A stretch of 64,000 nt of DNA from positions 237,272 through 301,271 of the forward strand of contig NZ_VJYI01000014.1 of assembly GCF_008065375.1 (NCBI RefSeq), in the 5' to 3' direction. Below the pieces are notes generated by a model. That model was given only the letters and a program-made list of their open reading frames with translations. It was not told where the DNA came from and did not search any database. Below, one piece after another: positions 24,671 through 32,868 of the stretch. Source of the DNA: Nonomuraea sp. SYSU D8015 (GTDB lineage: Bacteria; Actinomycetota; Actinomycetes; Streptosporangiales; Streptosporangiaceae). Position numbers and translations under genes: made by a program. Every line of letters starts with the position of its first letter. Within the stretch, counting starts at the first letter, position 1.

Positions 24671-25482
24671 CATCGGATCAGGCGCGCATAATCATCGAGG
24701 ATCGGCAGCACCGTGTCCGCCGGGGCGCTGGGAAGCGTGGCCACCGCCTCCTCGATGCCGAGCTCGGCGAAGTAGTCGAGCTTCTCCCTCGTCGGCCTGC
24801 TGCCGAACGGGATCACGCGAGCCATCGGCCGCCCCGCCTTCTCGCACGCCTCGCGCAACGCCGGCAGCGCCGCCTTGATGCCGGAGCCGCCGATCGGGAT
24901 CCAGCCCTCGGCGTACTCGGCGACGTGGGCGAAGAGCTTCGGCCCCGCGGCGCCGCCCACGTACACAGGAGGCCCGCTGACCGGCTTGGGCCAGCACCAG
25001 GACGGCTCGAAGCCGTCGAACGAGGCCACCTCGTCGCGCCACAGCGCCTGCATGGCCAGGACGTTGCGCCGGGCGATCTCGCGGCGGCGGCCGTACGGGA
25101 CGCCGTGGTTCTCGATCTCCTCGACGTTCCAGCCGAAGCCGACGCCGACCACGACGCGCCCGCCCGACAGGTGGTCTAGCGTGGCGATGGCCTTGGCGGT
25201 GACGATGGGGTCGCGCTGGGCGGCGAGCAGGATGCCGGTGCCGACGCGTAGCCGCCGGGTCGCGGCGGCGGCGAAGGAGAGGGCGACGAGCGGGTCGAGG
25301 GTGCGTTTGTACTCCTCGGGCAGTTCGTCCTGGCCGGCGGCGGGAGGGGTGCGGCGCGAGACCGGGATGTGGGTGTGCTCCGGCACGTAGAGGGAGTCGA
25401 AGCCGCGCTCCTCCGCCGCCCGGGCCAGCTCGGCGATCGGCATGGCCAGGTCCGTGGCGAACATCGTGACGCCCAGCCTCAT
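24670..25482 (-). CDS. LLM-class F420-dependent oxidoreductase
   Basis: A 270-residue TIM-barrel protein of the luciferase-like monooxygenase class. MRLGVTMFATDLAMPIAELA, GFDSLYVPEHTHIP, TGILLAAQRDPIVTAKAIAT and GGRVVVGVGFGWNVEE are the characteristic strands. This group in actinobacteria normally uses F420 rather than FMN. GGAGGG precedes the ATG. It is divergent from two further LLM genes, with a 16-bp palindromic operator in the 87-bp gap, so all three may serve one pathway. Substrate unknown. Confidence 0.88.
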   Translation of the reverse strand: MRLGVTMFATDLAMPIAELARAAEERGFDSLYVPEHTHIPVSRRTPPAAGQDELPEEYKRTLDPLVALSFAAAATRRLRVGTGILLAAQRDPIVTAKAIATLDHLSGGRVVVGVGFGWNVEEIENHGVPYGRRREIARRNVLAMQALWRDEVASFDGFEPSWCWPKPVSGPPVYVGGAAGPKLFAHVAEYAEGWIPIGGSGIKAALPALREACEKAGRPMARVIPFGSRPTREKLDYFAELGIEEAVATLPSAPADTVLPILDDYARLIR

Positions 25483-25501
25483 GCGCCCTCCTCATAGTTA
25501 A

Positions 25502-25517
25502 CCAAGCGATTGCTCGG
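25502..25517. promoter_or_regulatory. 16-bp palindromic operator-like site, copy 3
   Basis: CCAAGCGATTGCTCGG has the palindromic frame CCnAGC....GCTnGG and lies between divergent LLM-oxidoreductase genes. Near-identical sites occur at 14593-14608 and 14733-14748. This supports one shared repressor, probably of the TetR family, not encoded next to either site. Confidence 0.5.
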
Positions 25518-25569
25518 CTAAGATTTCCAGAGTACCTTGCGTAGGAACGTCCGCGGAAAGAGGTCCCCG

Positions 25570-26817
25570 GTGAAGTTTTCTATCTTCCTGAATCCGCAGA
25601 TTCCAGGCTCTGGATACGCGGCCGAGGAGAACGCCAAGGCCAAGCGTCCCATCGGGCGGGACACGGAGTCGTACCAGAAGCTGCTGCACGAGGTTCGGGA
25701 GATCGCCGTCCACGCCGACCAGCTCGGGTTCGACGCGCTGATGATGACCGAGCACCACTTCCATTCCGAGGGCATGGAGTTCTCGGTCAATCCGCTGATG
25801 TTCCTCACCGACCTCGCCGCGCGTACCGAGCGGATCCTGCTCGCGCCGCTCGGGCTGGTGCTGCCCGCCTGGGACCCGATCAGGGCGGCCGAGGACGTGG
25901 CGCTGCTCGACCAGTTCAGCAAGGGCCGGCTGCGGCTGGGCGTGGCCCGGGGTTACCAGAACCGCTGGATGAACGTCCTCGGCCAGCGCTGGCACGCGGC
26001 CGCCGCCCGCTCCGACGGCTCGGCCTCCGACACGCGCAACTTCGACGTCTTCGGCGAGGTGCTGAAGATCATGAAGATGGCGTGGACGCAGGAGACGCTG
26101 CGCTACAAGTCCGACGTCCTGGACTACCAGGTGCCCTATCCGTACGACGGGATCGAGGGCTGGCCCGCCCAGGAGTGGACGCGGACCTTCGGCGCCCCCG
26201 ACGAGCTGGACGACGAGGGCAAGGTGGTGGCCGTGTCGGTCTGCCCGCGGCCGTACCAGAACCCCCACCCCGAGCTGTGGCAGCCGTTCACGATCTCCGA
26301 CCGGTCGGTCATCAGGGCCGCGCAGGAGGACATCCTGCCGTGGATGTTCACCCCCAACCCCGACGACCACGCCGCCAAGGCCAAGCTCTACCAGGAGGAG
26401 TCGGCCAAGCAGGGCCGCCACTACAAGCTGGGCGAGCACACCGGCATCCTCAAGATCGTCGGGATCGCGGACACGACCGAGCAGGCGATCAACACCTTCG
26501 GCCGCAGCATCCCCAAGGACTTCGCCGCCTTCTTCGGGCCCTTCGGCTATCTGGAGGTGCTGCGGAAGAAGGAGGACGAGAAGCACAAGCCCATCTCGCC
26601 GGAGAAGGGCGACGCCAAGCGCATGAACGACGTGGAGATGGCGCTGTTCGGCACACCCGACGACGTCAAGCGCGGCATCCAGCGGATGCTCGACCGGATG
26701 CCGGACCTGGAGTGGTTCGGGCTCTACATGCAGGGGCAGCAGGGCGTGCTGCCGCTCGACACGGTCAAGCGCAACCTTGAGCTGTTCGCGACGAAGGTCG
26801 CGCCGGAGTTCCGATGA
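25570..26817 (+). CDS. LLM-class flavin-dependent monooxygenase, long form
   Basis: A 415-residue luciferase-like protein, longer than its two neighbours. MKFSIFLNPQIPGSGYAAEE begins the barrel, MMTEHHFHSEG is the conserved EHH segment of alkanal-monooxygenase-like enzymes, and GRLRLGVARGYQNRWMNV is the flavin-binding region. An insertion at about 170-240 adds a lid. Start is GTG at 25570, with GGAAAGAGG 7 bases upstream. Its stop overlaps the next LLM start (ATGA), so the two are translationally coupled and may form a heteromer or act in sequence. Confidence 0.9.
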   Translation: MKFSIFLNPQIPGSGYAAEENAKAKRPIGRDTESYQKLLHEVREIAVHADQLGFDALMMTEHHFHSEGMEFSVNPLMFLTDLAARTERILLAPLGLVLPAWDPIRAAEDVALLDQFSKGRLRLGVARGYQNRWMNVLGQRWHAAAARSDGSASDTRNFDVFGEVLKIMKMAWTQETLRYKSDVLDYQVPYPYDGIEGWPAQEWTRTFGAPDELDDEGKVVAVSVCPRPYQNPHPELWQPFTISDRSVIRAAQEDILPWMFTPNPDDHAAKAKLYQEESAKQGRHYKLGEHTGILKIVGIADTTEQAINTFGRSIPKDFAAFFGPFGYLEVLRKKEDEKHKPISPEKGDAKRMNDVEMALFGTPDDVKRGIQRMLDRMPDLEWFGLYMQGQQGVLPLDTVKRNLELFATKVAPEFR

Positions 26818-27671
26818 AGATCTGGTTAGGGGCCTCGTTCGTCGACGCCGATCAGTTCGTGGAGCTGGCGCGGGCGGCCGAGCGGTGCGGGTTCCACACC
26901 CTGACGCTGTCGGACCACCTGTTCTACGCCGACTTCGCCACGCCGTACCCGTACTCGCGATCGGGCAAGCCGCGCTGGGACGCCAAGACGCACTGGCCCG
27001 ACGTGTGGGTGACGATCGGGGCGATGGCGGCGGTCACCACCACCCTGCGGTTCTCCCCCAACGTCTACATCGCGCCGGCTCGCGACCTGTTCACCGTGGC
27101 CAAGCAGGTGTCCACGGCGGCGGTGCTGTCGCGGGACCGGGTGACGTTCGGAGTGGGCGTGGGGTGGTGCAAGGAGGAGTTCGTCGCCACGGGACAGGAC
27201 TTCCACACGCGGGGGCGGCGGCTGGACGCCATGCTGCCGGTGCTGCGCTCGCTGTGGGCGGGCGAGACGGTCTCGCTGGACGGCCTCCCGCCTCTGTCGA
27301 TCTCGCCGACGCCCGCCCAGAGGATCCCGGTGTACGTGGGCGGCGACAGCGAGGCCGCACTCCGCCGGGCCGTCCGGCTGGGCGACGGGTGGATCGGCAA
27401 CCGCATCTACACCGAGGAGCAGCTCGACCCCGTGCTGGACACGCTGCGGCGGGAGTCGGACGGCAGGGAGTTCGACATCATCGCGCCGCTGGCCGTGCTG
27501 CCGGACGCCGCCACGTACCGCCGCTTCGCCGCCAAGGGCGTGACCGGCACGCTGGCCGCCCCGTGGTGGCTGGCCACTCCCGAGGAGAAGGCCAGGTACG
27601 GCGAGGGCACTCTGGAGCTCAAGATCGCCACCATGGAGCGCTTCGCCGAGGAGGTCATCGCCAAGCTCTGA
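26814..27671 (+). CDS. LLM-class F420-dependent oxidoreductase
   Basis: A 285-residue luciferase-like protein: MKIWLGASFVDADQFVELAR, GFHTLTLSDHLFYADF, TLRFSPNVYIAPARDLFTVA and RVTFGVGVGWCKEEF mark the barrel strands. It overlaps the upstream LLM gene by 4 bp. A strong hairpin (27670-27697) directly follows and closes the two-gene operon. The SDHLF segment and length fit the F420-dependent group. Substrate unknown. Confidence 0.9.
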   Translation: MKIWLGASFVDADQFVELARAAERCGFHTLTLSDHLFYADFATPYPYSRSGKPRWDAKTHWPDVWVTIGAMAAVTTTLRFSPNVYIAPARDLFTVAKQVSTAAVLSRDRVTFGVGVGWCKEEFVATGQDFHTRGRRLDAMLPVLRSLWAGETVSLDGLPPLSISPTPAQRIPVYVGGDSEAALRRAVRLGDGWIGNRIYTEEQLDPVLDTLRRESDGREFDIIAPLAVLPDAATYRRFAAKGVTGTLAAPWWLATPEEKARYGEGTLELKIATMERFAEEVIAKL

Positions 27672-27697
27672 CCCGGCCGTCCCCCCGCGGCCGGGTC
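27670..27697 (+). terminator. Hairpin terminator after LLM operon
   Basis: GACCCGGCCG (27670-27679) pairs with CGGCCGGGTC (27688-27697) around an 8-base loop, starting in the stop codon of the LLM gene. No long U-run follows, which is common for actinobacterial terminators. It may also serve the convergent TetR gene. Confidence 0.65.
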
Positions 27698-27768
27698 AGA
27701 CCCCATGGCCCGGCCGGTCAGTCCCCAGGCAACCGCGCCGGCCGGGCCACCTCTCCAGGCCAGGTCCC

Positions 27769-28323
27769 TCACTCGGTCAGGCCCAGCTCGCTCATGGCCG
27801 TGTCGATCAGGTCGTGCGGCGGCTCCGGAGCCACCCCGACGCGGGCCAGCGCCGCGAGCCCCAGGTAGCCGCCGTACGCGGCCAGCACCCGCCGGCGCGC
27901 CTCCTCCGGCGGCCGGCCGGCCTGCTCGAGGACGGCCTGCATGTACGCCAGCCGCCGCTCGCTCACCCGCCGCGCCACCGCGCTCACCATCGGGCCCACG
28001 GCCGGGTCGTCAACCGCGCTGATCAGCCGGAAGGACACGGCCGCGTCACGCCCGTCCCCGAAGGCCAGCTCAAGGAGCGCCCGCATGCGCGCCACCGGGT
28101 CCGCCACCTTGTCGAGGCCGGCGATGATCTGCTCGGTCTCCTCCTCCCACCGCTTCAGCGCCGCCTCCACCAGCGCCTGCCGGTTGGGGAAATGCCAGTA
28201 GAAGCTGCCCTTCGACACGCCCAGCCGCACTGCCACAGGCTCCACGGCGACGGCCGCGAGCCCGCCCTCCGCCAGTGCCGCCAGCGCGGCCCGCGCCCAG
28301 TCGTCCGCGTTCAACCGACCCAT
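27769..28323 (-). CDS. TetR-family regulator
   Basis: A 184-residue repressor. The HTH covers about residues 5-48 (VRLGVSKGSFYWHFPNRQAL). The ligand domain has TetR_C-like helices (RRVSERRLAYMQAVLEQAGR). It is divergent from a small SRPBCC-like gene; the 65-bp gap holds two palindromes (ATACGGCACCGTAT and CCATACGCAACCGTATGG) whose centres are 23 bp apart. Autoregulation and repression of the neighbour are the simplest reading. Confidence 0.9.
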   Translation of the reverse strand: MGRLNADDWARAALAALAEGGLAAVAVEPVAVRLGVSKGSFYWHFPNRQALVEAALKRWEEETEQIIAGLDKVADPVARMRALLELAFGDGRDAAVSFRLISAVDDPAVGPMVSAVARRVSERRLAYMQAVLEQAGRPPEEARRRVLAAYGGYLGLAALARVGVAPEPPHDLIDTAMSELGLTE

Positions 28324-28337
28324 CCGCCAAGCCTGCC

Positions 28338-28376
28338 ATACGGCACCGTATAGTCAGACCATACGCAACCGTATGG
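28338..28376. promoter_or_regulatory. Pair of TetR operators
   Basis: ATACG/CGTAT arms at 28338-28351 and CCATACG/CGTATGG arms at 28359-28376 share the core ATACGnnnnCGTAT. The centres are 23 bp apart, about two helical turns, so two dimers could bind one face. Confidence 0.7.
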
Positions 28377-28388
28377 AAGAGGTGGCCC

Positions 28389-28922
28389 GTGCCAGCACTC
28401 ACCGATCGGCTCATCCCCCGCCCCGACGCCTCCGAGCGCCACTCCATCGTGATCAACGCCTCCCGCGAGCGTGTCTGGGACGCCGTCACGCGCATGCGAC
28501 CGTCGGACATCCGCCTCGCCAAACCGCTCTTCGCCATCCGCGAGCTGGCCTCCCGGCTGTCCGGCGCCCGCCCGCAGCGCGATCTGCCCCGTTTCACACC
28601 GCTCGCCGAAGAGCCCGGGCGGGAGGTGGTGGTCGGCATGATCGGCCAGTGGTGGCGCCTGGGCCGCTCCGAGTCCCCCCAGATCGCCGGCGCGGCCGAC
28701 TTCGACGCCTTCGACCGCCCGGGCTACGCGAAAGGGACGTTCACCTTCCTGCTGGAGGAGGCGGGCGAGGGCCGCGTGCGCCTCGTGACCGAGACCCGCG
28801 TCAAGGCCACCAGCCCCGACGCGCGCCGGGCCTTCCTGTGCTACTGGGCCGTCATCCGCCCGGGCAGCGGCCTCATCCGCCGGATGATGCTCGCCGCCAT
28901 CCGGGCCGACGCCATCCGCTAG
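28389..28922 (+). CDS. SRPBCC-like small protein of unknown function
   Basis: A 177-residue protein. HSIVINASRERVWDAVTRM is the opening strand-helix of the START/polyketide-cyclase (SRPBCC) fold, and FLLEEAGEGRVRLVTETRV is a later strand pair of that fold. The GTG at 28389 follows GGAAGAGG. It is controlled by the divergent TetR gene and overlaps the convergent MarR gene by 4 bp: CTAG at 28919-28922 supplies both stop codons. These folds bind hydrophobic ligands; the role is unknown. Confidence 0.72.
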   Translation: MPALTDRLIPRPDASERHSIVINASRERVWDAVTRMRPSDIRLAKPLFAIRELASRLSGARPQRDLPRFTPLAEEPGREVVVGMIGQWWRLGRSESPQIAGAADFDAFDRPGYAKGTFTFLLEEAGEGRVRLVTETRVKATSPDARRAFLCYWAVIRPGSGLIRRMMLAAIRADAIR

Positions 28923-29380
28923 GCGTCCGGCTCGTCGGCGAGATTCCGCAGGATGCGTCGCAGCATGTCCGTGACCTGCGCGATCTCCTGCGGCGAGAAG
29001 CCGGCGAAGACCTGGTGGCTGATCTTTCCGAAGATCGGCGGAAGGCCCGGCACCAGCGCTCGCCCCTCGTCGGTCAGCTCGATGACGATCGAGCGCCGGT
29101 CCTCCGGGTGCCGGGCCCGCCGCAACAGCCCCTTGGCCTCCAGACGGTCCAGCAGCCGGGTCATCCCGGCCGTGTCCGTGCCCAGCCGGCTCTTCAGCAG
29201 GCTCGGCGTGACGTCGCCGCGCGCCGCGTGCAGCAGCAGGGCCGCCTGCTGCACCGTGAGGCCGAGGGGCGCGAGCCGGCGCTCGGTCTCGGTGTTGAGC
29301 TCCCTGCCGACCTGCACGAGCAGCGACCCGCCTCCCAGGACCAGCTCGAACGTCGACTTCGGCACACGGTTGTCGTCCAT
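28919..29380 (-). CDS. MarR-family regulator
   Basis: A 153-residue winged-helix repressor: LTVQQAALLLHAARGDVTPS, then LLKSRLGTDTAGMTRLLDRL as recognition region, and the wing RHPEDRRSIVIELTDEG. Typical length. It is divergent from an FAD monooxygenase, with CTGTCGTGACAG in the 54-bp gap, so it likely represses that gene and responds to an aromatic or phenolic ligand (family knowledge). Confidence 0.93.
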   Translation of the reverse strand: MDDNRVPKSTFELVLGGGSLLVQVGRELNTETERRLAPLGLTVQQAALLLHAARGDVTPSLLKSRLGTDTAGMTRLLDRLEAKGLLRRARHPEDRRSIVIELTDEGRALVPGLPPIFGKISHQVFAGFSPQEIAQVTDMLRRILRNLADEPDA

Positions 29381-29408
29381 CCCGCAAGAATATCTGCCTC
29401 GACATTAA

Positions 29409-29420
29409 CTGTCGTGACAG
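29409..29420. promoter_or_regulatory. Candidate MarR operator
   Basis: CTGTCGTGACAG (arms CTGTC/GACAG around GT) lies between divergent MarR and monooxygenase genes, 15 bp before the monooxygenase start. Confidence 0.5.
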
Positions 29421-29434
29421 CTACCGTGGAAATC

Positions 29435-30607
29435 ATGACCGACACGCACATCTTGATCGTGGGAGGCGGAATCGCTGGATTGTGCCTTGCCCAGGGCCTG
29501 CACAAGGCGGGCCTCGCCGTCACGTTGTTCGAACGCGACCCTTCAGCGGGTCACCGGCCCCAGGGTTACCGCATCAGCCTCAAGGGCACCGGCGTGGAGG
29601 CTCTGCGGGCCTGTCTGCCGGACGACCTGTTCGACCTGGCCGTGGCCACCTCCATCCGCCCGGCCACCCGCATGATCTTCATGGCGCCCGACCTGCGGCC
29701 CGCCTTCGCCAAGGATCTCCCGGCGATCCGGCCCGGTGCGGACGGGCTCGGCCTCAACCGGCTCACGCTCCGGGAGATCCTCATGTCCGGGCTCTCGGTG
29801 CGCTTCGGCATGGACTACGAGCGGTACGAGCCGCTCGGCGACCGCGTCCGCGCGCACTTCGCCGGCGGTCACAGCGCCGACGGAGACCTGCTCGTGGGGG
29901 CGGAGGGCGTGGGCTCGCGGGTGCGGGCGCAGCTCCTGCCCGACGCCGAGGTGGACCGGCTGCATTCGGTGGTGTACGGCAGGACGTGGATCGCGCCCGA
30001 GCTGCTCGCCGCCACCCCGCCGGAGCTCGTGGACACGTTCAACCGGATCACCGCCCCCGACGGCACCGCCGTCGGCATCGCCACCTGCCGGCCGTACACG
30101 CCTGTGACCGAGGCCGTGGCGCGTCTGGCTCCCGGCACCCGGCTCACCGACATTCCCGGATATTTCTCTTGGACGATGAGCATGCCCGGCCCCCGGCCCG
30201 ACGGCGTGCCCGCCGCCGAGCTGCACAGGCTCGCCGTGGACACCGTGCGGGGCTGGCACGAGGGCGTCCAGCGCATCGTGCGGGAGGCGGATCCCGAGGC
30301 GACGTTCCTGCTGCAGATCCATTCCGCGCGCCGCGTCGGGCCGTGGGACGAGCCCGCCGTCACGCTGGTCGGAGACGCGGTGCACAGCATGAGCCCCGGG
30401 CGCGGCGAAGGCGCGAACCTCGGGCTCCGCGACGCGCAGGTCCTGAGCGAGCTGCTGGCGGAGGCGGTGGCGAAGGGCGAACCCCTGACCGAGGCCAAGG
30501 CGACCTACGAGCGCCGCATGCTCGGCTACGCCTTCGCCGCGGTCGAGGCGTCCCGGGAGCGGCCGTTCGCCGCGCCGAAGGGTGCCGGCCTGGATCCGGT
30601 CGGCTGA
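29435..30607 (+). CDS. FAD-dependent monooxygenase (aromatic hydroxylase-like)
   Basis: A 390-residue flavoprotein. ILIVGGGIAGLCLAQGLHKA (residues 6-25) is the FAD Rossmann motif. GDLLVGAEGVGSRVR is the DG-like motif, and VTLVGDAVHSMSPGRGEGAN is the second FAD motif (GD). Size and order match class A flavin hydroxylases such as those modifying tetracyclines, rifamycins or simple phenols. The gene is under a divergent MarR regulator, consistent with a detoxification or catabolic role. Substrate unassigned; inactivation of an antibiotic is one possibility. Confidence 0.9.
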   Translation: MTDTHILIVGGGIAGLCLAQGLHKAGLAVTLFERDPSAGHRPQGYRISLKGTGVEALRACLPDDLFDLAVATSIRPATRMIFMAPDLRPAFAKDLPAIRPGADGLGLNRLTLREILMSGLSVRFGMDYERYEPLGDRVRAHFAGGHSADGDLLVGAEGVGSRVRAQLLPDAEVDRLHSVVYGRTWIAPELLAATPPELVDTFNRITAPDGTAVGIATCRPYTPVTEAVARLAPGTRLTDIPGYFSWTMSMPGPRPDGVPAAELHRLAVDTVRGWHEGVQRIVREADPEATFLLQIHSARRVGPWDEPAVTLVGDAVHSMSPGRGEGANLGLRDAQVLSELLAEAVAKGEPLTEAKATYERRMLGYAFAAVEASRERPFAAPKGAGLDPVG

Positions 30608-30705
30608 TGCCCTCCGCCGACGGCACACGTGCGGGGGCCGAACCCTTCCACCCGTACCGCCTTGCGGGAGATCTCTTTCAGTGGCACTTCGTCTAGCATC
30701 ACGGC

Positions 30706-31524
30706 ATGATCCTTGTTACGGGCGCCACGGGGAACGCGGGCGGAGCGCTGGTGCGCACACTGGCCGAGGAGGGGGCGGACGTCCGCGCGCTGGTGCGGCG
30801 CGACGTCGATCTGCCCGCAGAGCTCGCCTTCGGCGATCTCAACGATCCCGATTCCGTGGCGGGCGCACTGGACGGCGTGCGCGGGGTGTTCCTGCTGAGC
30901 GGGTACGACCGGATGGCCGAGACGCTGGCCGCGATCGCGCGGGCCGGGGTGGAGCACGTGGTGCTGCTGTCGGCCAGCGCCGCGGAGGCGGCCGACGTCA
31001 GCAATCCGATCTCGAAGTACCACGTCGAGTCCGAGGCGCTGGTACGGGAGTCGGGGGTGCCGTGGACGATCCTGCGGCCGCGTACGTTCATGTCGAACAC
31101 GCTCCGCTGGGCGGACCAGGTGAAATTCGGAAATGTCGTGCGGGATTCCTTTCCTGACGTGGCCGTCGCGACCGTCGATCCGCTCGACATCGCCGGCGTC
31201 GCCGCCGCGTCGTTCACCGGGAAGGAGCACGACGGGCAGGTCTACCGGCTGACGGGCCCCGAGGCGCTGCGGCCGGCGGACCGCGTGCGGATCCTCGGCG
31301 CGGTGCTCGGCAGGGAGCTGCGGTTCGAGGGGTTCACCGACGAGGAGGCCAGGGCGCGGATGCTGGAGCAGATGCCCGAGGCGTACGCGGAGGCGTTCAT
31401 CGGCTTCTTCGGCCGCGGCGAGCTGGACGAATCGGCCGTGCTGCCCACCGTCGAACAGGTCACCGGGCGCCCGCCGCGCACGTTCGAGCAGTGGGCGGAG
31501 GCCAACGCGGAGGCGTTCGCCTAG
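30706..31524 (+). CDS. NmrA-like NAD(P)-binding protein
   Basis: A 272-residue atypical short-chain dehydrogenase. MILVTGATGNAGGALVRTLA is the NAD(P) motif GxxGxxG, HVVLLSASAAEAAD and ISKYHVESEALVRESGVPWT-type strands follow, and ILRPRTFM is typical of NmrA/quinone-reductase-like (QOR2) proteins. There is no Tyr-x3-Lys catalytic pair in the classical place, so it may be a redox sensor or reductase. Its stop shares a CTAG with the convergent DUF3037 gene. Confidence 0.88.
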   Translation: MILVTGATGNAGGALVRTLAEEGADVRALVRRDVDLPAELAFGDLNDPDSVAGALDGVRGVFLLSGYDRMAETLAAIARAGVEHVVLLSASAAEAADVSNPISKYHVESEALVRESGVPWTILRPRTFMSNTLRWADQVKFGNVVRDSFPDVAVATVDPLDIAGVAAASFTGKEHDGQVYRLTGPEALRPADRVRILGAVLGRELRFEGFTDEEARARMLEQMPEAYAEAFIGFFGRGELDESAVLPTVEQVTGRPPRTFEQWAEANAEAFA

Positions 31525-31898
31525 ATCCGGACGAGCTTGTCGAACAGCCTGGCCAGCTCCGTGTCCGGGTCCGCCGTGAGGCCCGCGTGCACGGGGCCGG
31601 CCTGCACGATCGTGCTGCGCGGCGCCGTCAGCCAGCGGAACCTGCCGCCGAGCGACTCCGCCCCCAGCGGCCCGGGCTCGTCACCGCAGGCCAGCTCGTA
31701 CGCGCTGAGCGCCCGCCGCACCGCGTCCACGTCCGCCGCCGGGTCCAGCGCCCGCAGCCGGGCGGGGTCGAGCTCGACCCGCGCGCACAGATAGTCGCGC
31801 GGCTGGCAGTAGAGCAGCACGCCCGCGTTGATCTGCTCGCCCCGCTCCACCTTGGGGATCACGCGGATGACCGCGTACTCGTAAACGTCCCTGGTCAC
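31521..31898 (-). CDS. DUF3037-like protein
   Basis: A 125-residue protein starting VTRDVYEYAVIRVIPKVERG, then EQINAGVLLYCQPRDYLCAR, the pattern of DUF3037 proteins. The C-terminus holds RFRWLTAPRSTIVQ. The GTG start overlaps the stop of the HipA-like gene by 4 bp, so the two are co-translated. The frame open further upstream only shadows that gene. Function unknown; the two-gene pairing recurs in actinobacteria and may be a kinase with its partner. Confidence 0.8.
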   Translation of the reverse strand: MTRDVYEYAVIRVIPKVERGEQINAGVLLYCQPRDYLCARVELDPARLRALDPAADVDAVRRALSAYELACGDEPGPLGAESLGGRFRWLTAPRSTIVQAGPVHAGLTADPDTELARLFDKLVRI

Positions 31899-32704
31899 CG
31901 GCCGCCTCCCCGCCAGAACTCGCCGACCGACCCGGGCCCGGGCCGCTGGGCCCGCTGCTCCCCGCGCACCAGCCACTCGCGCGGCCCGTGCGCCCGCCGC
32001 AGCAGATGATCGACGTACGCCTCCCGCACGTCCTGCGCCGCCCCGAACCCCGGCTCGCCGTCCAGCCACTCGTCGGGCACCAGCGCCGTCACGGTCTCCA
32101 GCAACTCCCTGGTGATCTTCCCCGCCAGGTCGGCGCCCGCGGCCGCCACGTCACCGGCGTACGGGGCCAGGACGTGGTCACCCGCGTCGAACGGCCGCTG
32201 CGGATCGGCCGTGGGCCAGTTGTGGTGGAACCACAGCGACGCGCCGTGGTCGATCAGCCAGGTGTCGCGGTGCCAGACCAGCAGGTTGGGGTTGCGCCAG
32301 CTCCGGTCGATGTTGTGGATCAACCCGTCGAACCACACCACCCTGGCCGCGAACACCGGGTCCGCCACCCACGCCAGCGGCTCGAACCCCAGCGCGCCCG
32401 GCAGGAAGTCGACCGCCAGGTTGAGCCCGGTGCTGGCCTTGAGAAGGTCCTGCACCTCCTCGTCGGGCTCCCGGATGCCGAGCTGCGGGTCGAGGTCGAT
32501 GAGCTTGAGCTCGGGCGTCCTGAGCCCCAGCCTGCGGCCCAGCTCGCCGGCGATGATCTCGGCGACCAGCACGCGGCGGCCCTGGCCCGCCTCACGGAAC
32601 TTCACCACGTAGGTGCCCAGGTCGTCGGCCTCGACGACGCCGGGCAGAGAGCCGCCCTCCCGCAGCGGGGTCACGTAGCGGGTGGCTGCGATCCTGTCCA
32701 GCAC
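31895..32704 (-). CDS. HipA-like kinase family protein
   Basis: A 269-residue protein resembling the HipA/PI3-4-kinase-like fold. GTYVVKFREAGQGRRVLVAE gives the ATP-binding Lys and helix. VVWFDGLIHNIDRSWRNPNL resembles the HipA catalytic loop (DxxxxNxDR..N), and TWLIDHGASLWFH supplies the metal-binding Asp. It lacks the N-terminal HipA subdomain, and no HipB-type HTH antitoxin gene is adjacent; instead it overlaps a DUF3037 gene. Start is a GTG. It probably phosphorylates a protein or small molecule; toxin activity is not implied. Confidence 0.8.
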   Translation of the reverse strand: MLDRIAATRYVTPLREGGSLPGVVEADDLGTYVVKFREAGQGRRVLVAEIIAGELGRRLGLRTPELKLIDLDPQLGIREPDEEVQDLLKASTGLNLAVDFLPGALGFEPLAWVADPVFAARVVWFDGLIHNIDRSWRNPNLLVWHRDTWLIDHGASLWFHHNWPTADPQRPFDAGDHVLAPYAGDVAAAGADLAGKITRELLETVTALVPDEWLDGEPGFGAAQDVREAYVDHLLRRAHGPREWLVRGEQRAQRPGPGSVGEFWRGGGR

Positions 32705-32868
32705 GACACGAGGCTATCGCCTTATGATCTCCTCTGCCCTTCCGGGCTCTCCGCCGTGTCGAGGTCTGGACCGGAGTGGACCGTCACCGGCGGCGGGCCC
32801 CGTACCCGGGGAACCACGCCGGACAGACGCAGCCGCAACCCGGACTGCCCCGGCTTAAGGGACAGCTC

